The position numbers and the translations under genes were made by a program. Source: Bacteroidales bacterium (GTDB taxonomy: Bacteria; Bacteroidota; Bacteroidia; Bacteroidales; Marinilabiliaceae). Taken from it: a DNA stretch of 46,897 nucleotides. The notes beneath the pieces are model-generated. The model saw nothing but the letters and a program-made list of their open reading frames with translations, made no database searches and was not told the DNA's origin. Every line of letters begins with the position of its first letter. Position 1 is the stretch's first letter. Location: NCBI GenBank assembly GCA_022361295.1, contig JAKSBD010000372.1, positions 1 to 46,897 on the forward strand. The letters are read 5' to 3'. Below are positions 21,381 through 31,349 of this stretch, piece after piece.

Positions 21381-22225
21381 TGGGAAAGTTTGGGATTGTA
21401 CTGATTGGGATTTTCATATTGTTTCTTTCTGGTTGTAAAACGTCAAAAGAATATTACACAAAAAAAGGGACGCTAAAAAATATTGCTGATTATAAACTAA
21501 TTAATGCAACGACAGATTATTATATTGCCTATAATTCTGTATTCTACAAAAGATTTAAAGCTAAATACGAAGATGCCAGCAATTCATTATCTTTTACAGG
21601 TAACTTATATATTCAAAAGGATTCTTCTATTATTATTTCTGTATTAAAAGGAATCGAGTTGTATCGAGTAAGGCTAACGAAAGAATCTGTTGAAATTCTT
21701 GATAAGAAAAAGAAGACTTATACGTATGGCGATTACAAGTTGCTTTGGGATAAATTTTTAGTAGAACTTGATTATCATACGCTGCAAAGTATTCTAACGA
21801 ATGAACTTTTTGTATATCCTATCAATAGTGATCAAAAATTGATTAAGCGTTATAAACATGAAGTTGGCAAAGATGACTATCAATTACAATCTTTAAAGAA
21901 GGGCCGATTTGAAAGAAAATACAGGAAAGAGAAAACTACGAATATAATATACCATCAGTTTTCTATTATGCCTGATGTCTTTAAGATTTCTAAAGTCAAT
22001 ATTAAAGATTTCGATGTTAATAGTGAATTGAATATATCGTACGACAATTTTATTGATATCAATGAGAAATTGTATCCTTCTATGATTAATATAGAGGGAA
22101 ATAGAGGCAGTGACAAGTTTTTAATTAATTTGCGTTTCGAACACATTGATATAGACGGGGATAATTCTCTTGGTTTTAAATTTTCTGATAAGTATAAAAA
22201 AGTAGACTTTAATAATGAAAATTAA
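21380..22225 (+). CDS. DUF4292-like lipoprotein
   Basis: Lipobox ILFLSGCKTSK; FKAKYEDASNSLSFTGNLYIQKDSSIIISVLKGIELYRVRLTKESVEILDKKKKTY. GTG start overlapping the preceding stop region. Confidence 0.8.
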   Translation: MGKFGIVLIGIFILFLSGCKTSKEYYTKKGTLKNIADYKLINATTDYYIAYNSVFYKRFKAKYEDASNSLSFTGNLYIQKDSSIIISVLKGIELYRVRLTKESVEILDKKKKTYTYGDYKLLWDKFLVELDYHTLQSILTNELFVYPINSDQKLIKRYKHEVGKDDYQLQSLKKGRFERKYRKEKTTNIIYHQFSIMPDVFKISKVNIKDFDVNSELNISYDNFIDINEKLYPSMINIEGNRGSDKFLINLRFEHIDIDGDNSLGFKFSDKYKKVDFNNEN

Positions 22226-23363
22226 TGCTTGGTTTATTGTTAGTTTGTTCTTGCTCATCTCGTTTCAAGCAAGTGCCCAGTCATTGGAACAGCTTGAAAA
22301 TGAAAAAAAGCAATTAAATCAACGTATTAAAAATGCTAATGCACTTCTTGTATCTTATAGCAAGCAAAAAAGCACTAGTATTAAAAATATTAATCTTTTA
22401 AATCTGCAAATTAAAGACAGGGAACGCTTAATTAATCTCTACGAAGATGAAATAGTTTTACTGGAATCTGATATTAGGAGTTTGGAGTCAGAAATCGATG
22501 ATACCAAAGAAAGTTTGGAGCAACTTAAAATACAGTATGCCAAGCTTATTTCTGAAACATATAATAATAAGAAACGTTACAATGAACTTTCTTTTTTCTT
22601 TGGTGCTGAATCATTTAATGAAGCTTATAGAAGATATTCAATGCTTAAGGAATACAATAGGTTTCGTCATAATCAAGGTGTTTTAATAGAGAAAAAATCA
22701 AATGATTTGGATAATTCATATGAACTTCTCAATACTAAATTGAAGGTTCAAAATAATGCCTTAAACAGCGTGCGAACACAGCATAACAACTATGTTTCTG
22801 ATAAATTAGCCGTCAATAGAAAAATACAGGATTTAAAGCGCAAAGAATCCTCAGTTAAACAAGATATTCGTCGACAAAAGAAAGCCCTGAAAAAGCTTGA
22901 GGATGCAATTGTTAAGGTTATTGCTGAAATGTCTAAAGAGAAAGCTGAACCTTCTGATTTTCATCTGGCGAAAGGGCAGTTGATATGGCCAGTCAATGAT
23001 GGTATTGTCGTAAGTCAGTTTGGTGAACATCAACACCCTGTTTTGAAATATGTTAAGGTAAATAATAATGGGATTGATATTCAAAGTACATCAGACAATA
23101 TTGCTAAGGCTGTATTTAATGGAAAGGTAAGCAGAATTGTTCCTATTCCTGGATATAATAAAGCTGTATTGGTTCGTCATGGAAGATTTTTGACTGTTTA
23201 TGCCAATATTGAGGAAGTTCATGTAAATCCTGGGCAAAATGTAACCAAAAACACAAATATTGGTACTATATACAACGGAAAAGGTGAAAATTCTGGTGTT
23301 CTACACTTTGAAATTTGGGAGGAAAGTGTGAAATTGAACCCTGAGCATTGGTTATTGAATTAA
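22215..23363 (+). CDS. Murein hydrolase activator EnvC / M23 family peptidase
   Basis: Signal peptide, long coiled coil, then LytM/M23 domain GQLIWPVNDGIVVSQFGEHQHPVLKYVKVNNNGIDI...GVLHFEIWEESVKLNPEHWL. Confidence 0.92.
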   Translation: MKINAWFIVSLFLLISFQASAQSLEQLENEKKQLNQRIKNANALLVSYSKQKSTSIKNINLLNLQIKDRERLINLYEDEIVLLESDIRSLESEIDDTKESLEQLKIQYAKLISETYNNKKRYNELSFFFGAESFNEAYRRYSMLKEYNRFRHNQGVLIEKKSNDLDNSYELLNTKLKVQNNALNSVRTQHNNYVSDKLAVNRKIQDLKRKESSVKQDIRRQKKALKKLEDAIVKVIAEMSKEKAEPSDFHLAKGQLIWPVNDGIVVSQFGEHQHPVLKYVKVNNNGIDIQSTSDNIAKAVFNGKVSRIVPIPGYNKAVLVRHGRFLTVYANIEEVHVNPGQNVTKNTNIGTIYNGKGENSGVLHFEIWEESVKLNPEHWLLN

Positions 23364-23484
23364 TTATTAATTGATCTTATAACTATTTCATATTTATTTC
23401 GTATAAAACGAATGAGTTTAGTAGATTATTGAATAAAAGGCTTTTAAATAAGGCCAACTCTTTCTAATTTTAAGCTTTTATATA

Positions 23485-23892
23485 ATGGAATTGACCGTGA
23501 ATAAATTAGAATTCAACTCCGAAACCAAAAATATTAATATCGTCGAAAAATTAATTGACGATCTGTCAAGTCAACATGATTTACATAGCGATATTTATGG
23601 GAAACTATTACTGGCTGTAGTTGAAGGGGTTAATAATGCAATTGTTCATGGTAATAAACTCGATAAAGAAAAGATTGTAACGGTGGAATATTCCATTGAT
23701 AATGACAAAGTTGAGTTCACTATTATGGACGAAGGTATAGGTTTTGATTACACCAATATTCCCGATCCAACTAAGCCTGAGAACCTCGAAAAAACTCACG
23801 GTAGAGGGATTTTTCTGATGCACCATCTTGCTGATGAAATCGAATTTGAAGAGGAAGGTAGTATTGTTAAAATGACCTTCAACATCGTTTAA
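23485..23892 (+). CDS. ATP-binding protein, anti-sigma-factor-type HATPase (RsbW/SpoIIAB-like)
   Basis: LLLAVVEGVNNAIVHGNKLDKEKIVTVEY; FTIMDEGIGFDYTNIPDPTKPENLEKTHGRGIFLMHHLADEIEF. Confidence 0.9.
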   Translation: MELTVNKLEFNSETKNINIVEKLIDDLSSQHDLHSDIYGKLLLAVVEGVNNAIVHGNKLDKEKIVTVEYSIDNDKVEFTIMDEGIGFDYTNIPDPTKPENLEKTHGRGIFLMHHLADEIEFEEEGSIVKMTFNIV

Positions 23893-24315
23893 ATGATAGA
23901 ATTTTTTAATGAAGACTTACCATTGCCTGAAGTTTTAAATGAAAAAACTAAGCGATGGATTGAAAATGTTATTACCGCGCATGGTAAACATAAGGGTCAT
24001 ATAAATTATTTATTCTGTTCAGATCATCACATTTTAAAGGTTAATCAACAGTATTTAGATCACGATTACTACACAGATATTATCACATTTGACTATTGTT
24101 CTGGAAATGTAATATCAGGTGATTTAGTTATTAGTTTAGATACAGTAAAAAGTAATTCAGAACTATTTGATACTACTTATGATACTGAATTACATCGTGT
24201 TATAATACACGGTATTCTTCATTTGCTTGGATTTAAGGATGCAACTGACAGTGAAAAAGCTATCATGCGTAAAGAGGAAGATAAGGCTTTATCATTGTTA
24301 TCAACTTTTCATTAA
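23893..24315 (+). CDS. ybeY: rRNA maturation RNase YbeY
   Basis: INYLFCSDHHILKVNQQYLDHDYYTDIITFDY; VIIHGILHLLGFKDATDSEKAIMRKEED (HGxLHLxGxxD-type motif). Confidence 0.95.
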   Translation: MIEFFNEDLPLPEVLNEKTKRWIENVITAHGKHKGHINYLFCSDHHILKVNQQYLDHDYYTDIITFDYCSGNVISGDLVISLDTVKSNSELFDTTYDTELHRVIIHGILHLLGFKDATDSEKAIMRKEEDKALSLLSTFH

Positions 24316-24356
24316 TTTTGCTGTTTATCTAACAGTGAACGCATAATTTTTAACTT

Positions 24357-26234
24357 ATGGATTTTAATTACGATGTTATTGTCGTAGGGGGAGGGCACGC
24401 TGGTTGTGAAGCTGCTGCTGCTGCTGCAAACCTGGGTAGCAAGGTTTTGTTGATTACAATGGACATGGGTAGGTTTGCACAGATGTCATGTAATCCAGCA
24501 ATTGGTGGAATTGCAAAAGGGCAAATTGTTAGGGAGATTGATGCTCTTGGTGGATATACCGGTATTATTACCGACAAATCGTCAATTCAATTTCGTATGC
24601 TTAACAGATCGAAAGGACCTGCAATGTGGAGTCCTCGTGCTCAATGTGACCGGATGGTTTTTTCATCCGAATGGCGTACTCAGTTGGAAAGTATTGAAAA
24701 TGTTTATTTCTGGCAAGATTCAGTTGTTCAACTAATTTTTCAAGATAACATAATTAAGGGTGTTAGAACGGCAAATAATGTAGAGTTCTTATCAGAGGCC
24801 GTGATTTTAACTACAGGAACCTTCTTAAATGGTTTAATGCACATTGGATCAGTAACTTCCGAGGGTGGTCGCGTTTCTGAACCAGCTTCTAAAGGCATAT
24901 CAGAACAACTTTTCGAGCGTGGTTTTACTGTTGGACGAATGAAAACGGGTACTCCTGTTCGTATTGATGAAAGAAGTATTAATTTTGATAAGTGCGAAGA
25001 GCAAGAGGGTGATAAAGGTGATTATTATTTCAGTTATCTACCACATTCTCACAATGGATTAAAAAAGCGTAGTTGTTATATAACTTATACTAATCCTGAT
25101 GTGCATAAAAAATTAGAAGAGGGTCTCGATGAGTCTCCAATGTATAATGGTACTATACAAAGTATAGGGCCCAGGTATTGTCCGAGTATTGAAACTAAGA
25201 TTGTTACCTTTGCCGAAAAGGAGCGCCATCAATTGTTTTTAGAACCAGAAGGAGAGACAACTATTGAATACTACTTAAATGGCTTCAGCTCATCTTTACC
25301 TTTGCAAACTCAAATTGATGCACTTAAACTTGTTCCTGGTTTAGAAAATGTTAAGGTATTTCGTCCTGGGTATGCAATTGAATATGATTTTTTCGAACCT
25401 ACTCAATTATATCATACGTTGGAAACTAAATCTGTGTCTAATTTGTACTTTGCAGGTCAAATTAATGGAACTACAGGTTATGAAGAAGCTGCTGCTCAAG
25501 GTTTAATGGCTGGTATTAATGCTCATCAAAAAATTAATAGAAAGAAAGATTTCGTACTAGGAAGAGATGAAGCATATATTGGTGTTCTTATTGATGATCT
25601 TGTAACTAAGGGGGTTGATGAACCTTATCGAATGTTTACCTCTCGGGCTGAATTTAGAATTCTTTTGAGACAAGATGATGCAGATACTCGTCTAACGCCA
25701 AAAAGTTTTCAAATTGGTTTAGCGTCTAGAAAGAGAATGGAACATCTTGAAGAAAAAATTAAGATAAGAAACTCTGTAATAGAATTTCTTAAAGATTTTA
25801 GTGTCAAACCTAAATTTATTAATGATTGGTTAATCTCTATGGGAACGACACCTTTAAAACAAGGTGTAAAATTAGTTGATATACTTATGCGTCCACAAAT
25901 TGGAATCAAAGATTTGATTGATGGTGTTGAACCTTTTAAAGAATTTTCTTACAAGTTAAGGGAAGATAGAAGAGAAGAGATTCTCGAATCAGCAGAGATC
26001 ATTTTAAAATATTCTGGATACATTAATCGCGAAAAAATACTTGCTGATAAATTTAAAAGGCTTGAGAATTTGAATATTCAAGATAAGTTTGATTACGAAT
26101 CTATTAAGTCATTATCTACTGAAGCCAGGCAAAAGCTTCAAAAAATTCAACCAGAAACCATTGGTCAAGCAAGTAGAATTTCTGGAGTGTCTCCTAGTGA
26201 TATAAATGTTCTTTTAGTACTAATGGGGCGTTAA
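24357..26234 (+). CDS. mnmG: tRNA uridine-5-carboxymethylaminomethyl(34) synthesis enzyme MnmG (GidA)
   Basis: YDVIVVGGGHAGCEAAAAAANLGSKVLLITMDMGRFAQMSCNPAIGGIAKGQIVREIDALGG; QINGTTGYEEAAAQGLMAGINA. Confidence 0.98.
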   Translation: MDFNYDVIVVGGGHAGCEAAAAAANLGSKVLLITMDMGRFAQMSCNPAIGGIAKGQIVREIDALGGYTGIITDKSSIQFRMLNRSKGPAMWSPRAQCDRMVFSSEWRTQLESIENVYFWQDSVVQLIFQDNIIKGVRTANNVEFLSEAVILTTGTFLNGLMHIGSVTSEGGRVSEPASKGISEQLFERGFTVGRMKTGTPVRIDERSINFDKCEEQEGDKGDYYFSYLPHSHNGLKKRSCYITYTNPDVHKKLEEGLDESPMYNGTIQSIGPRYCPSIETKIVTFAEKERHQLFLEPEGETTIEYYLNGFSSSLPLQTQIDALKLVPGLENVKVFRPGYAIEYDFFEPTQLYHTLETKSVSNLYFAGQINGTTGYEEAAAQGLMAGINAHQKINRKKDFVLGRDEAYIGVLIDDLVTKGVDEPYRMFTSRAEFRILLRQDDADTRLTPKSFQIGLASRKRMEHLEEKIKIRNSVIEFLKDFSVKPKFINDWLISMGTTPLKQGVKLVDILMRPQIGIKDLIDGVEPFKEFSYKLREDRREEILESAEIILKYSGYINREKILADKFKRLENLNIQDKFDYESIKSLSTEARQKLQKIQPETIGQASRISGVSPSDINVLLVLMGR

Positions 26235-26250
26235 TGTTCCACGTGAAACA
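26235..26250. promoter_or_regulatory. parS-like site
   Basis: TGTTCCACGTGAAACA, an exact match to TGTTnCACGTGAAACA; lies between the mnmG stop and the ade ATG. Confidence 0.85.
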
Positions 26251-26256
26251 GATTTT

Positions 26257-27894
26257 ATGATTGTAGAGGGAAATATTGTTGATGTATTTAGTCGGTCTAT
26301 TTATCCAGGTAAAATTATAATTGAGGATGGAAAGATAAAAACTATTGAAAAGACAAATTTATTTTATTCTAACTATATTCTTCCTGGTTTAATAGATAGT
26401 CATGTTCATATCGAGAGTAGCATGTTGGTGCCATCTCGATTTGCAGAATTAGTTGTTCCACGTGGAACGGTAGCTGTTGTTTCAGATCCACACGAAATTG
26501 CAAATGTACTCGGAGTAGAGGGGGTTGAGTATATGGTAAAGGACGGAGATCAAGTTCCACTAAAGTGTTTTTTTGGTGTACCTTCTTGTGTGCCTGCAAC
26601 TGATTTTGAAAGTTCGGGAAGTCGTTTAGATAGTGAAGATGTAGATTATCTACTTCAGAAAGGGGCGCCTTTTTTAGCTGAAATGATGAATTTTCCAGGA
26701 GTTATTTATAATGATAAAGAGGTTTGGAATAAATTAAATTTAGCAAAAAAATATAATGTTCCAATAGATGGACATGCTCCTGGACTTAAAGGTGATGATT
26801 TGGTTAAATATTCTCAGGGAGGAATAACTACCGATCATGAATCTTTTACAATAAATGAGGCTTTGGAGAAGATTAATTTGGGTATTAAAACTCAGATTAG
26901 AGAAGGTAGTGCAGCCAGAAATTTTGAGGCTTTACATGAATTAATTGTAAAGAAACCTTATGATACTATGCTTTGTACAGACGATAGTCATCCTGATTTG
27001 ATAATTGAAAAAGGGCATATAGATCGTTTAATTCGTCTTGGATTAAGTAAAGGATATACGATTTTTGACATGTATCAAACAGCAGTAATTAATCCGGTAA
27101 AGCATTATAAATTACCAGTAGGGTTGTTGCAAGAAGGTGATGTTGCCGATTTTATTATTGTAGATTCATTAGAAACTTTCAATGTTTTGGCGACTTATAT
27201 TGATGGAAAGAAGGTGGCAGAGGCAGGAAAAGTGTTGTTTAATATTCCTAAAACAAACGTTATTAATAAGTTTAACTGCTCATCTTTAGTGATAAATGAC
27301 CTGAATATATCAGCACCATTTAAAAATACCAAGGTAAAAGTAATGCTTGCTGAGGACGGTGAATTATTAACAGACGAATATATTTGGGAGACAAATAGTC
27401 TTGAAGGAGATAGTTTACAATCAAATATCGAAGAAGATATTCTTAAAATTGTAGTAGTTAACCGTTATTCACCTGCTAAACCTGTTGTTGGTTTTATTAA
27501 AAATTTCGGATTAAAACAAGGCGCATTGGCTAGTTCTGTGGCTCACGATAGTCATAATATAGTCGCTATTGGGTGTGATGATGACTCATTATTAGATGCT
27601 ATAAATGGTATTATAGACTCTAAAGGTGGTATAATTGCAAGTAATTCTGAACAGAAATTATTACTTAAATTGCCTGTTGCAGGGTTGATGAGTACAGAAC
27701 CCGGTGATGAAATTGCACAAAAATATAGTGAGATAAACTCGTTTGTTAAAGAAATGGGGTGTAGTATGAAAGCACCATTTATGACTTTAGCTTTTATGTC
27801 ATTGTTAGTTATTCCATCGTTAAAAATAGGAGATAAGGGGCTTTTTGATGTGAATAAATTCACCTTTACCAGTTTGTTTATTGATGAAAAATAA
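26257..27894 (+). CDS. ade: Adenine deaminase
   Basis: LPGLIDSHVHIESSMLVPSRFAELVVPRGTVAVVSDPHEIANVLG; IDGHAPGL; MLCTDDSHPD; SVAHDSHNIVAIG. Confidence 0.95.
   Translation: MIVEGNIVDVFSRSIYPGKIIIEDGKIKTIEKTNLFYSNYILPGLIDSHVHIESSMLVPSRFAELVVPRGTVAVVSDPHEIANVLGVEGVEYMVKDGDQVPLKCFFGVPSCVPATDFESSGSRLDSEDVDYLLQKGAPFLAEMMNFPGVIYNDKEVWNKLNLAKKYNVPIDGHAPGLKGDDLVKYSQGGITTDHESFTINEALEKINLGIKTQIREGSAARNFEALHELIVKKPYDTMLCTDDSHPDLIIEKGHIDRLIRLGLSKGYTIFDMYQTAVINPVKHYKLPVGLLQEGDVADFIIVDSLETFNVLATYIDGKKVAEAGKVLFNIPKTNVINKFNCSSLVINDLNISAPFKNTKVKVMLAEDGELLTDEYIWETNSLEGDSLQSNIEEDILKIVVVNRYSPAKPVVGFIKNFGLKQGALASSVAHDSHNIVAIGCDDDSLLDAINGIIDSKGGIIASNSEQKLLLKLPVAGLMSTEPGDEIAQKYSEINSFVKEMGCSMKAPFMTLAFMSLLVIPSLKIGDKGLFDVNKFTFTSLFIDEK
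26454..26469. promoter_or_regulatory. parS-like site inside the ade CDS
   Basis: TGTTCCACGTGGAACG: core GTTCCACGTGGAAC is a perfect palindrome; two mismatches from TGTTnCACGTGAAACA. Confidence 0.6.
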
Positions 27895-29701
27895 TCTTTC
27901 TGAAAGAGAAAAAAGATTGAAATTATTAGTTCAGTCATTACCATCTTCGCCTGGTGTTTACCAGTATTTTAACGAAGATGGTATTATTATATATATAGGT
28001 AAAGCCAAAAATTTAAAAAAAAGAGTATCATCGTATTTCTCAAAACAGCATAATGATGGGAAAACGCGTATTCTTGTTCGTAAAATTTTTGACATCAAAC
28101 ATATCGTTGTTGATACAGAGGAGGATGCTTTGCTGCTCGAAAATAACCTGATTAAAAAGTATCAACCACGTTATAATATTCTTTTAAAGGATGATAAATC
28201 CTTTCCTTATATAGTTATAAAAAACGAGCGCTATCCACGGGTTTTTCAAACACGAAATTTTATACGAGATGGGAGTGTCTATTTTGGTCCTTATACTTCT
28301 GTTGGGATGGTACGTACTTTAATCGAGTTGTTTCGACAGATATATCCCATAAGAACATGTAAGCATAATTTGAGTCAGGAAAATGTTTCAGAAGGTAAAT
28401 TCCGTGAATGTTTAGAGTTTCATATTGGTAAATGTAAGGCCCCTTGTGTTGGTAAATATGAAGAGGAAAATTACAAGGAAAACATTCAAGCCATTAAAGA
28501 TATACTGCAGGGAAATATTTCTACAGTGCTTAGGTATATGCACAATGTAATGATGAAATATGCTGCAGATTTAGAGTTCGAAAAAGCTGAAGAGATTAAG
28601 AATAAGATAGAATTGCTAAAAGGTTATCAATCAAAATCAACTGTTGTTAATCCTAAAATAACCAATATTGATGTGTTTAGTATTATAGATGATGATAAAG
28701 CTGGCTATGTAAATTTTATCAGAGTAGTTAATGGAGCTATTATTCAGTCGCACACTATGGAGTTCCGTAAACGTCTGGATGAGAGTCAAAGTGAGATTTT
28801 ATTATTGGCGATTACTGAAATTCAAACTCGTTTAAAACTGCTGGCGAGAGAAGTTTTAGTGCCATTTAAATTAGATGTTGAATTTGAAAGAGTTCATTTT
28901 AGTGTACCTAAAATAGGAGATAAGAAAAAGTTAATGGATTTATCTGAACGAAATGTTAAGTACTTTCGACTAGATAAACTAAAGCAACAATCATTACATA
29001 AAAAAGAACCTAAGGAAGAACGATTAATGAAAGTAATGCAATCTGATTTGCGTCTAAAAGTACTTCCTCGTCATATTGAGTGTTTCGATAATTCAAATAT
29101 TCAGGGCACAAATCCTGTCGCTGCTTGCGTTGTTTTTAGAAATGGTAAACCGTATAAAAGGGATTATCGTCATTTCAATATTAAAACTGTTGAAGGACCA
29201 AATGATTTTGCATCGATGGAAGAAGTTGTTTACAGGCGTTATAAACGGCTTAAAGAAGAAGGGCAGGGCTTACCTCAATTAGTTGTTATTGATGGTGGAA
29301 AAGGTCAGCTGGGAGCCGCAGTGAAAATATTAAGAGATTTAGATTTAACAGATCAGATTTCTGTTATTGGGATAGCAAAACGTTTAGAAGAGATTTTTTA
29401 CCCTGGAGATCCTGTTCCTTTGTATCTGGATAAAAATTCAGAAACCTTAAAAATTATTCAGCATTTAAGAAATGAAGCTCACCGATTTGGAATAACTTTT
29501 CACAGGCAAAAAAGATCGATAAGTTTTATCCAATCCGAATTGAATAATATATCTGGTGTTGGTGACAAAACGATCGAGTTGCTATTTAAGAAGTTTAAGT
29601 CATTTAACAATATAAAGGCTGCTACAATTGAAAATTTGACTCTTGCTGTAGGGCGCGATAAGGCTATTAAAATATATTCATATTTTAATAAAGGTAAATA
29701 G
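27884..29701 (+). CDS. uvrC: Excinuclease ABC subunit UvrC
   Basis: SLPSSPGVYQYFNEDGIIIYIGKAKNLKKRVSSYF; GKCKAPCVGKYEEENYKENI; IECFDNSNIQGTNPVAACVVFRNGKPYKRDYRHFNIKT; VIDGGKGQLGAA. Confidence 0.97.
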   Translation: MKNNLSEREKRLKLLVQSLPSSPGVYQYFNEDGIIIYIGKAKNLKKRVSSYFSKQHNDGKTRILVRKIFDIKHIVVDTEEDALLLENNLIKKYQPRYNILLKDDKSFPYIVIKNERYPRVFQTRNFIRDGSVYFGPYTSVGMVRTLIELFRQIYPIRTCKHNLSQENVSEGKFRECLEFHIGKCKAPCVGKYEEENYKENIQAIKDILQGNISTVLRYMHNVMMKYAADLEFEKAEEIKNKIELLKGYQSKSTVVNPKITNIDVFSIIDDDKAGYVNFIRVVNGAIIQSHTMEFRKRLDESQSEILLLAITEIQTRLKLLAREVLVPFKLDVEFERVHFSVPKIGDKKKLMDLSERNVKYFRLDKLKQQSLHKKEPKEERLMKVMQSDLRLKVLPRHIECFDNSNIQGTNPVAACVVFRNGKPYKRDYRHFNIKTVEGPNDFASMEEVVYRRYKRLKEEGQGLPQLVVIDGGKGQLGAAVKILRDLDLTDQISVIGIAKRLEEIFYPGDPVPLYLDKNSETLKIIQHLRNEAHRFGITFHRQKRSISFIQSELNNISGVGDKTIELLFKKFKSFNNIKAATIENLTLAVGRDKAIKIYSYFNKGK

Positions 29702-29762
29702 CTTTAAATATCAGATAATGAGGCTATAACGAGTGTGATATATTTTTTATGTAAATAATCAT

Positions 29763-30749
29763 CTAGCTAAAAAAACCATCAACTAGTTCAGAAATAATAT
29801 AAGGAGGTAATTTTACTTTATTAACTGTACATAATAAATTATTTATTATTTCTTTATCATGCTGTACTTCCAAAATTAAATTTGACACTTCCGCTATTAA
29901 TTTTGCCATCGATTGATCAGAAGATTTTAAACTACATTCAGTAATTAGTCCCTTTTCGACTTTTATACGACTTATAATTCTCACACCGTTTTTAAGCTTA
30001 TAGCGCTTCTTTAATTCAAAGTTAGGACTGTATCCATAGTTCCATTCCCAGGTATTGTATTTATCCTTAGAAATGGCATTAATTTGCTCTTTTTCTTCAT
30101 TTGTAAGTAAGACCTCGGTAGAGTTGGTATAATAGCTTAAGAGTGCTTTAAATATATATTTAACGAAACTTGTGTAATCGTATGAAGAATCCAGGTAGTT
30201 TGAAATGTTAGCCACTTCACTTCTTACCGATTTAACAGCTTTGTCTTTTATTATTAAAGGGTTGTTTTTGAGTGAATTATTTAAAATACTTAAATCAGAA
30301 TTAAAAAGTAATGTACCATGGTGCATTACACGATTTTTATAAACGTGAGAAGCGTTACCAGATATCTTTTTGCCTTCAATCTGGATATCGTGCCTCTTCC
30401 CAAATGTTGCATTAATACCCAATGATCTAAGTGCAAGGAGTATAGGTTCTGAATATTTTGCAAAATTCACTAAGTCACCTTTCTTCCCAGTTTGTATAAA
30501 GCAAAAATTTAAGTTGTAATTATCGTGGTATACAGTTCCACCGCCCGATAATCTTCTAAACACCGGTATTTTATTATCGTTCACATATCGGTAATTAATT
30601 TCTGATAAGGTATTTTGGTGTTTACCTACTATTATAGAAGGTGAATTAGTGTATAAAAAAAAGACATCATTATTTGAGTGTCTTAATAGGTATTCTTCGG
30701 TAGCAAGATTAAAAGCAGGGTTGGTTGTGGTGCTTAATAGTCCGTTCAT
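29763..30749 (-). CDS. Lipoate--protein ligase
   Basis: NPAFNLATEEYLL...PSIIVGKHQNTLSEIN...VFRRLSGGGTVYHDNYNLNFCFI; KISGNASHVYKNRVMHHGTLLFN. Confidence 0.93.
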   Translation of the reverse strand: MNGLLSTTTNPAFNLATEEYLLRHSNNDVFFLYTNSPSIIVGKHQNTLSEINYRYVNDNKIPVFRRLSGGGTVYHDNYNLNFCFIQTGKKGDLVNFAKYSEPILLALRSLGINATFGKRHDIQIEGKKISGNASHVYKNRVMHHGTLLFNSDLSILNNSLKNNPLIIKDKAVKSVRSEVANISNYLDSSYDYTSFVKYIFKALLSYYTNSTEVLLTNEEKEQINAISKDKYNTWEWNYGYSPNFELKKRYKLKNGVRIISRIKVEKGLITECSLKSSDQSMAKLIAEVSNLILEVQHDKEIINNLLCTVNKVKLPPYIISELVDGFFS

Positions 30750-30815
30750 TTTTATTCAGTGGTTTTGTAATCTCTTATTAACCTTCAATCTAATGATTTT
30801 GTTTAAGAAAATAGA

Positions 30816-30829
30816 TAGACCAAATGGTC
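30816..30829. promoter_or_regulatory. Candidate TetR-type operator palindrome
   Basis: TAGACCAAATGGTC with core GACC-AAAT-GGTC in the lplA/dtd divergent intergenic region. Confidence 0.3.
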
Positions 30830-30896
30830 GGTTTTTAAATATTTAATGTGAACTATCGAAAGATATATTGTATTTTCGGTTTCTAAAATTCATTAT

Positions 30897-31349
30897 ATGC
30901 GTTTGGTAATTCAAAGAGTTAGTGAAGCTTCCGTTTCAATTGCCGGTCAGGTTAAATCGTCTATTGAACAAGGCTTAATGATATTGGTTGGAATTGAGTC
31001 TGAGGATTCTTCAGATGATATTGACTGGTTGGTTAAAAAGGCCGTTAACCTGCGTATTTTTGATGATGAAGATGGTGTTATGAATAAGTCTGTACTGGAT
31101 GTTAATGGTGGTTTATTGGTTATTAGTCAGTTTACACTTCAGGCACGTACAAAGAAGGGAAACCGACCATCGTATATAAATGCAGCAGGACCTGATATTG
31201 CGATTCCTTTGTATGAGGAATTTGTTCAAAAGCTGGAAATTGATAGTGGTATTAAGGTAGGTACAGGTGAGTTTGGTGCCAATATGCAGGTGCAACTGAT
31301 TAATGATGGACCAGTAACAATTATTATTGATTCAAAAAGAAAAGAATAA
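30897..31349 (+). CDS. dtd: D-aminoacyl-tRNA deacylase
   Basis: MRLVIQRVSEASVSIAGQVKSSIEQGLMILVGIE; LLVISQFTLQARTKKGNRPSYINAAGPD; TGEFGANMQVQLINDGPVTIIIDS. Confidence 0.97.
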   Translation: MRLVIQRVSEASVSIAGQVKSSIEQGLMILVGIESEDSSDDIDWLVKKAVNLRIFDDEDGVMNKSVLDVNGGLLVISQFTLQARTKKGNRPSYINAAGPDIAIPLYEEFVQKLEIDSGIKVGTGEFGANMQVQLINDGPVTIIIDSKRKE

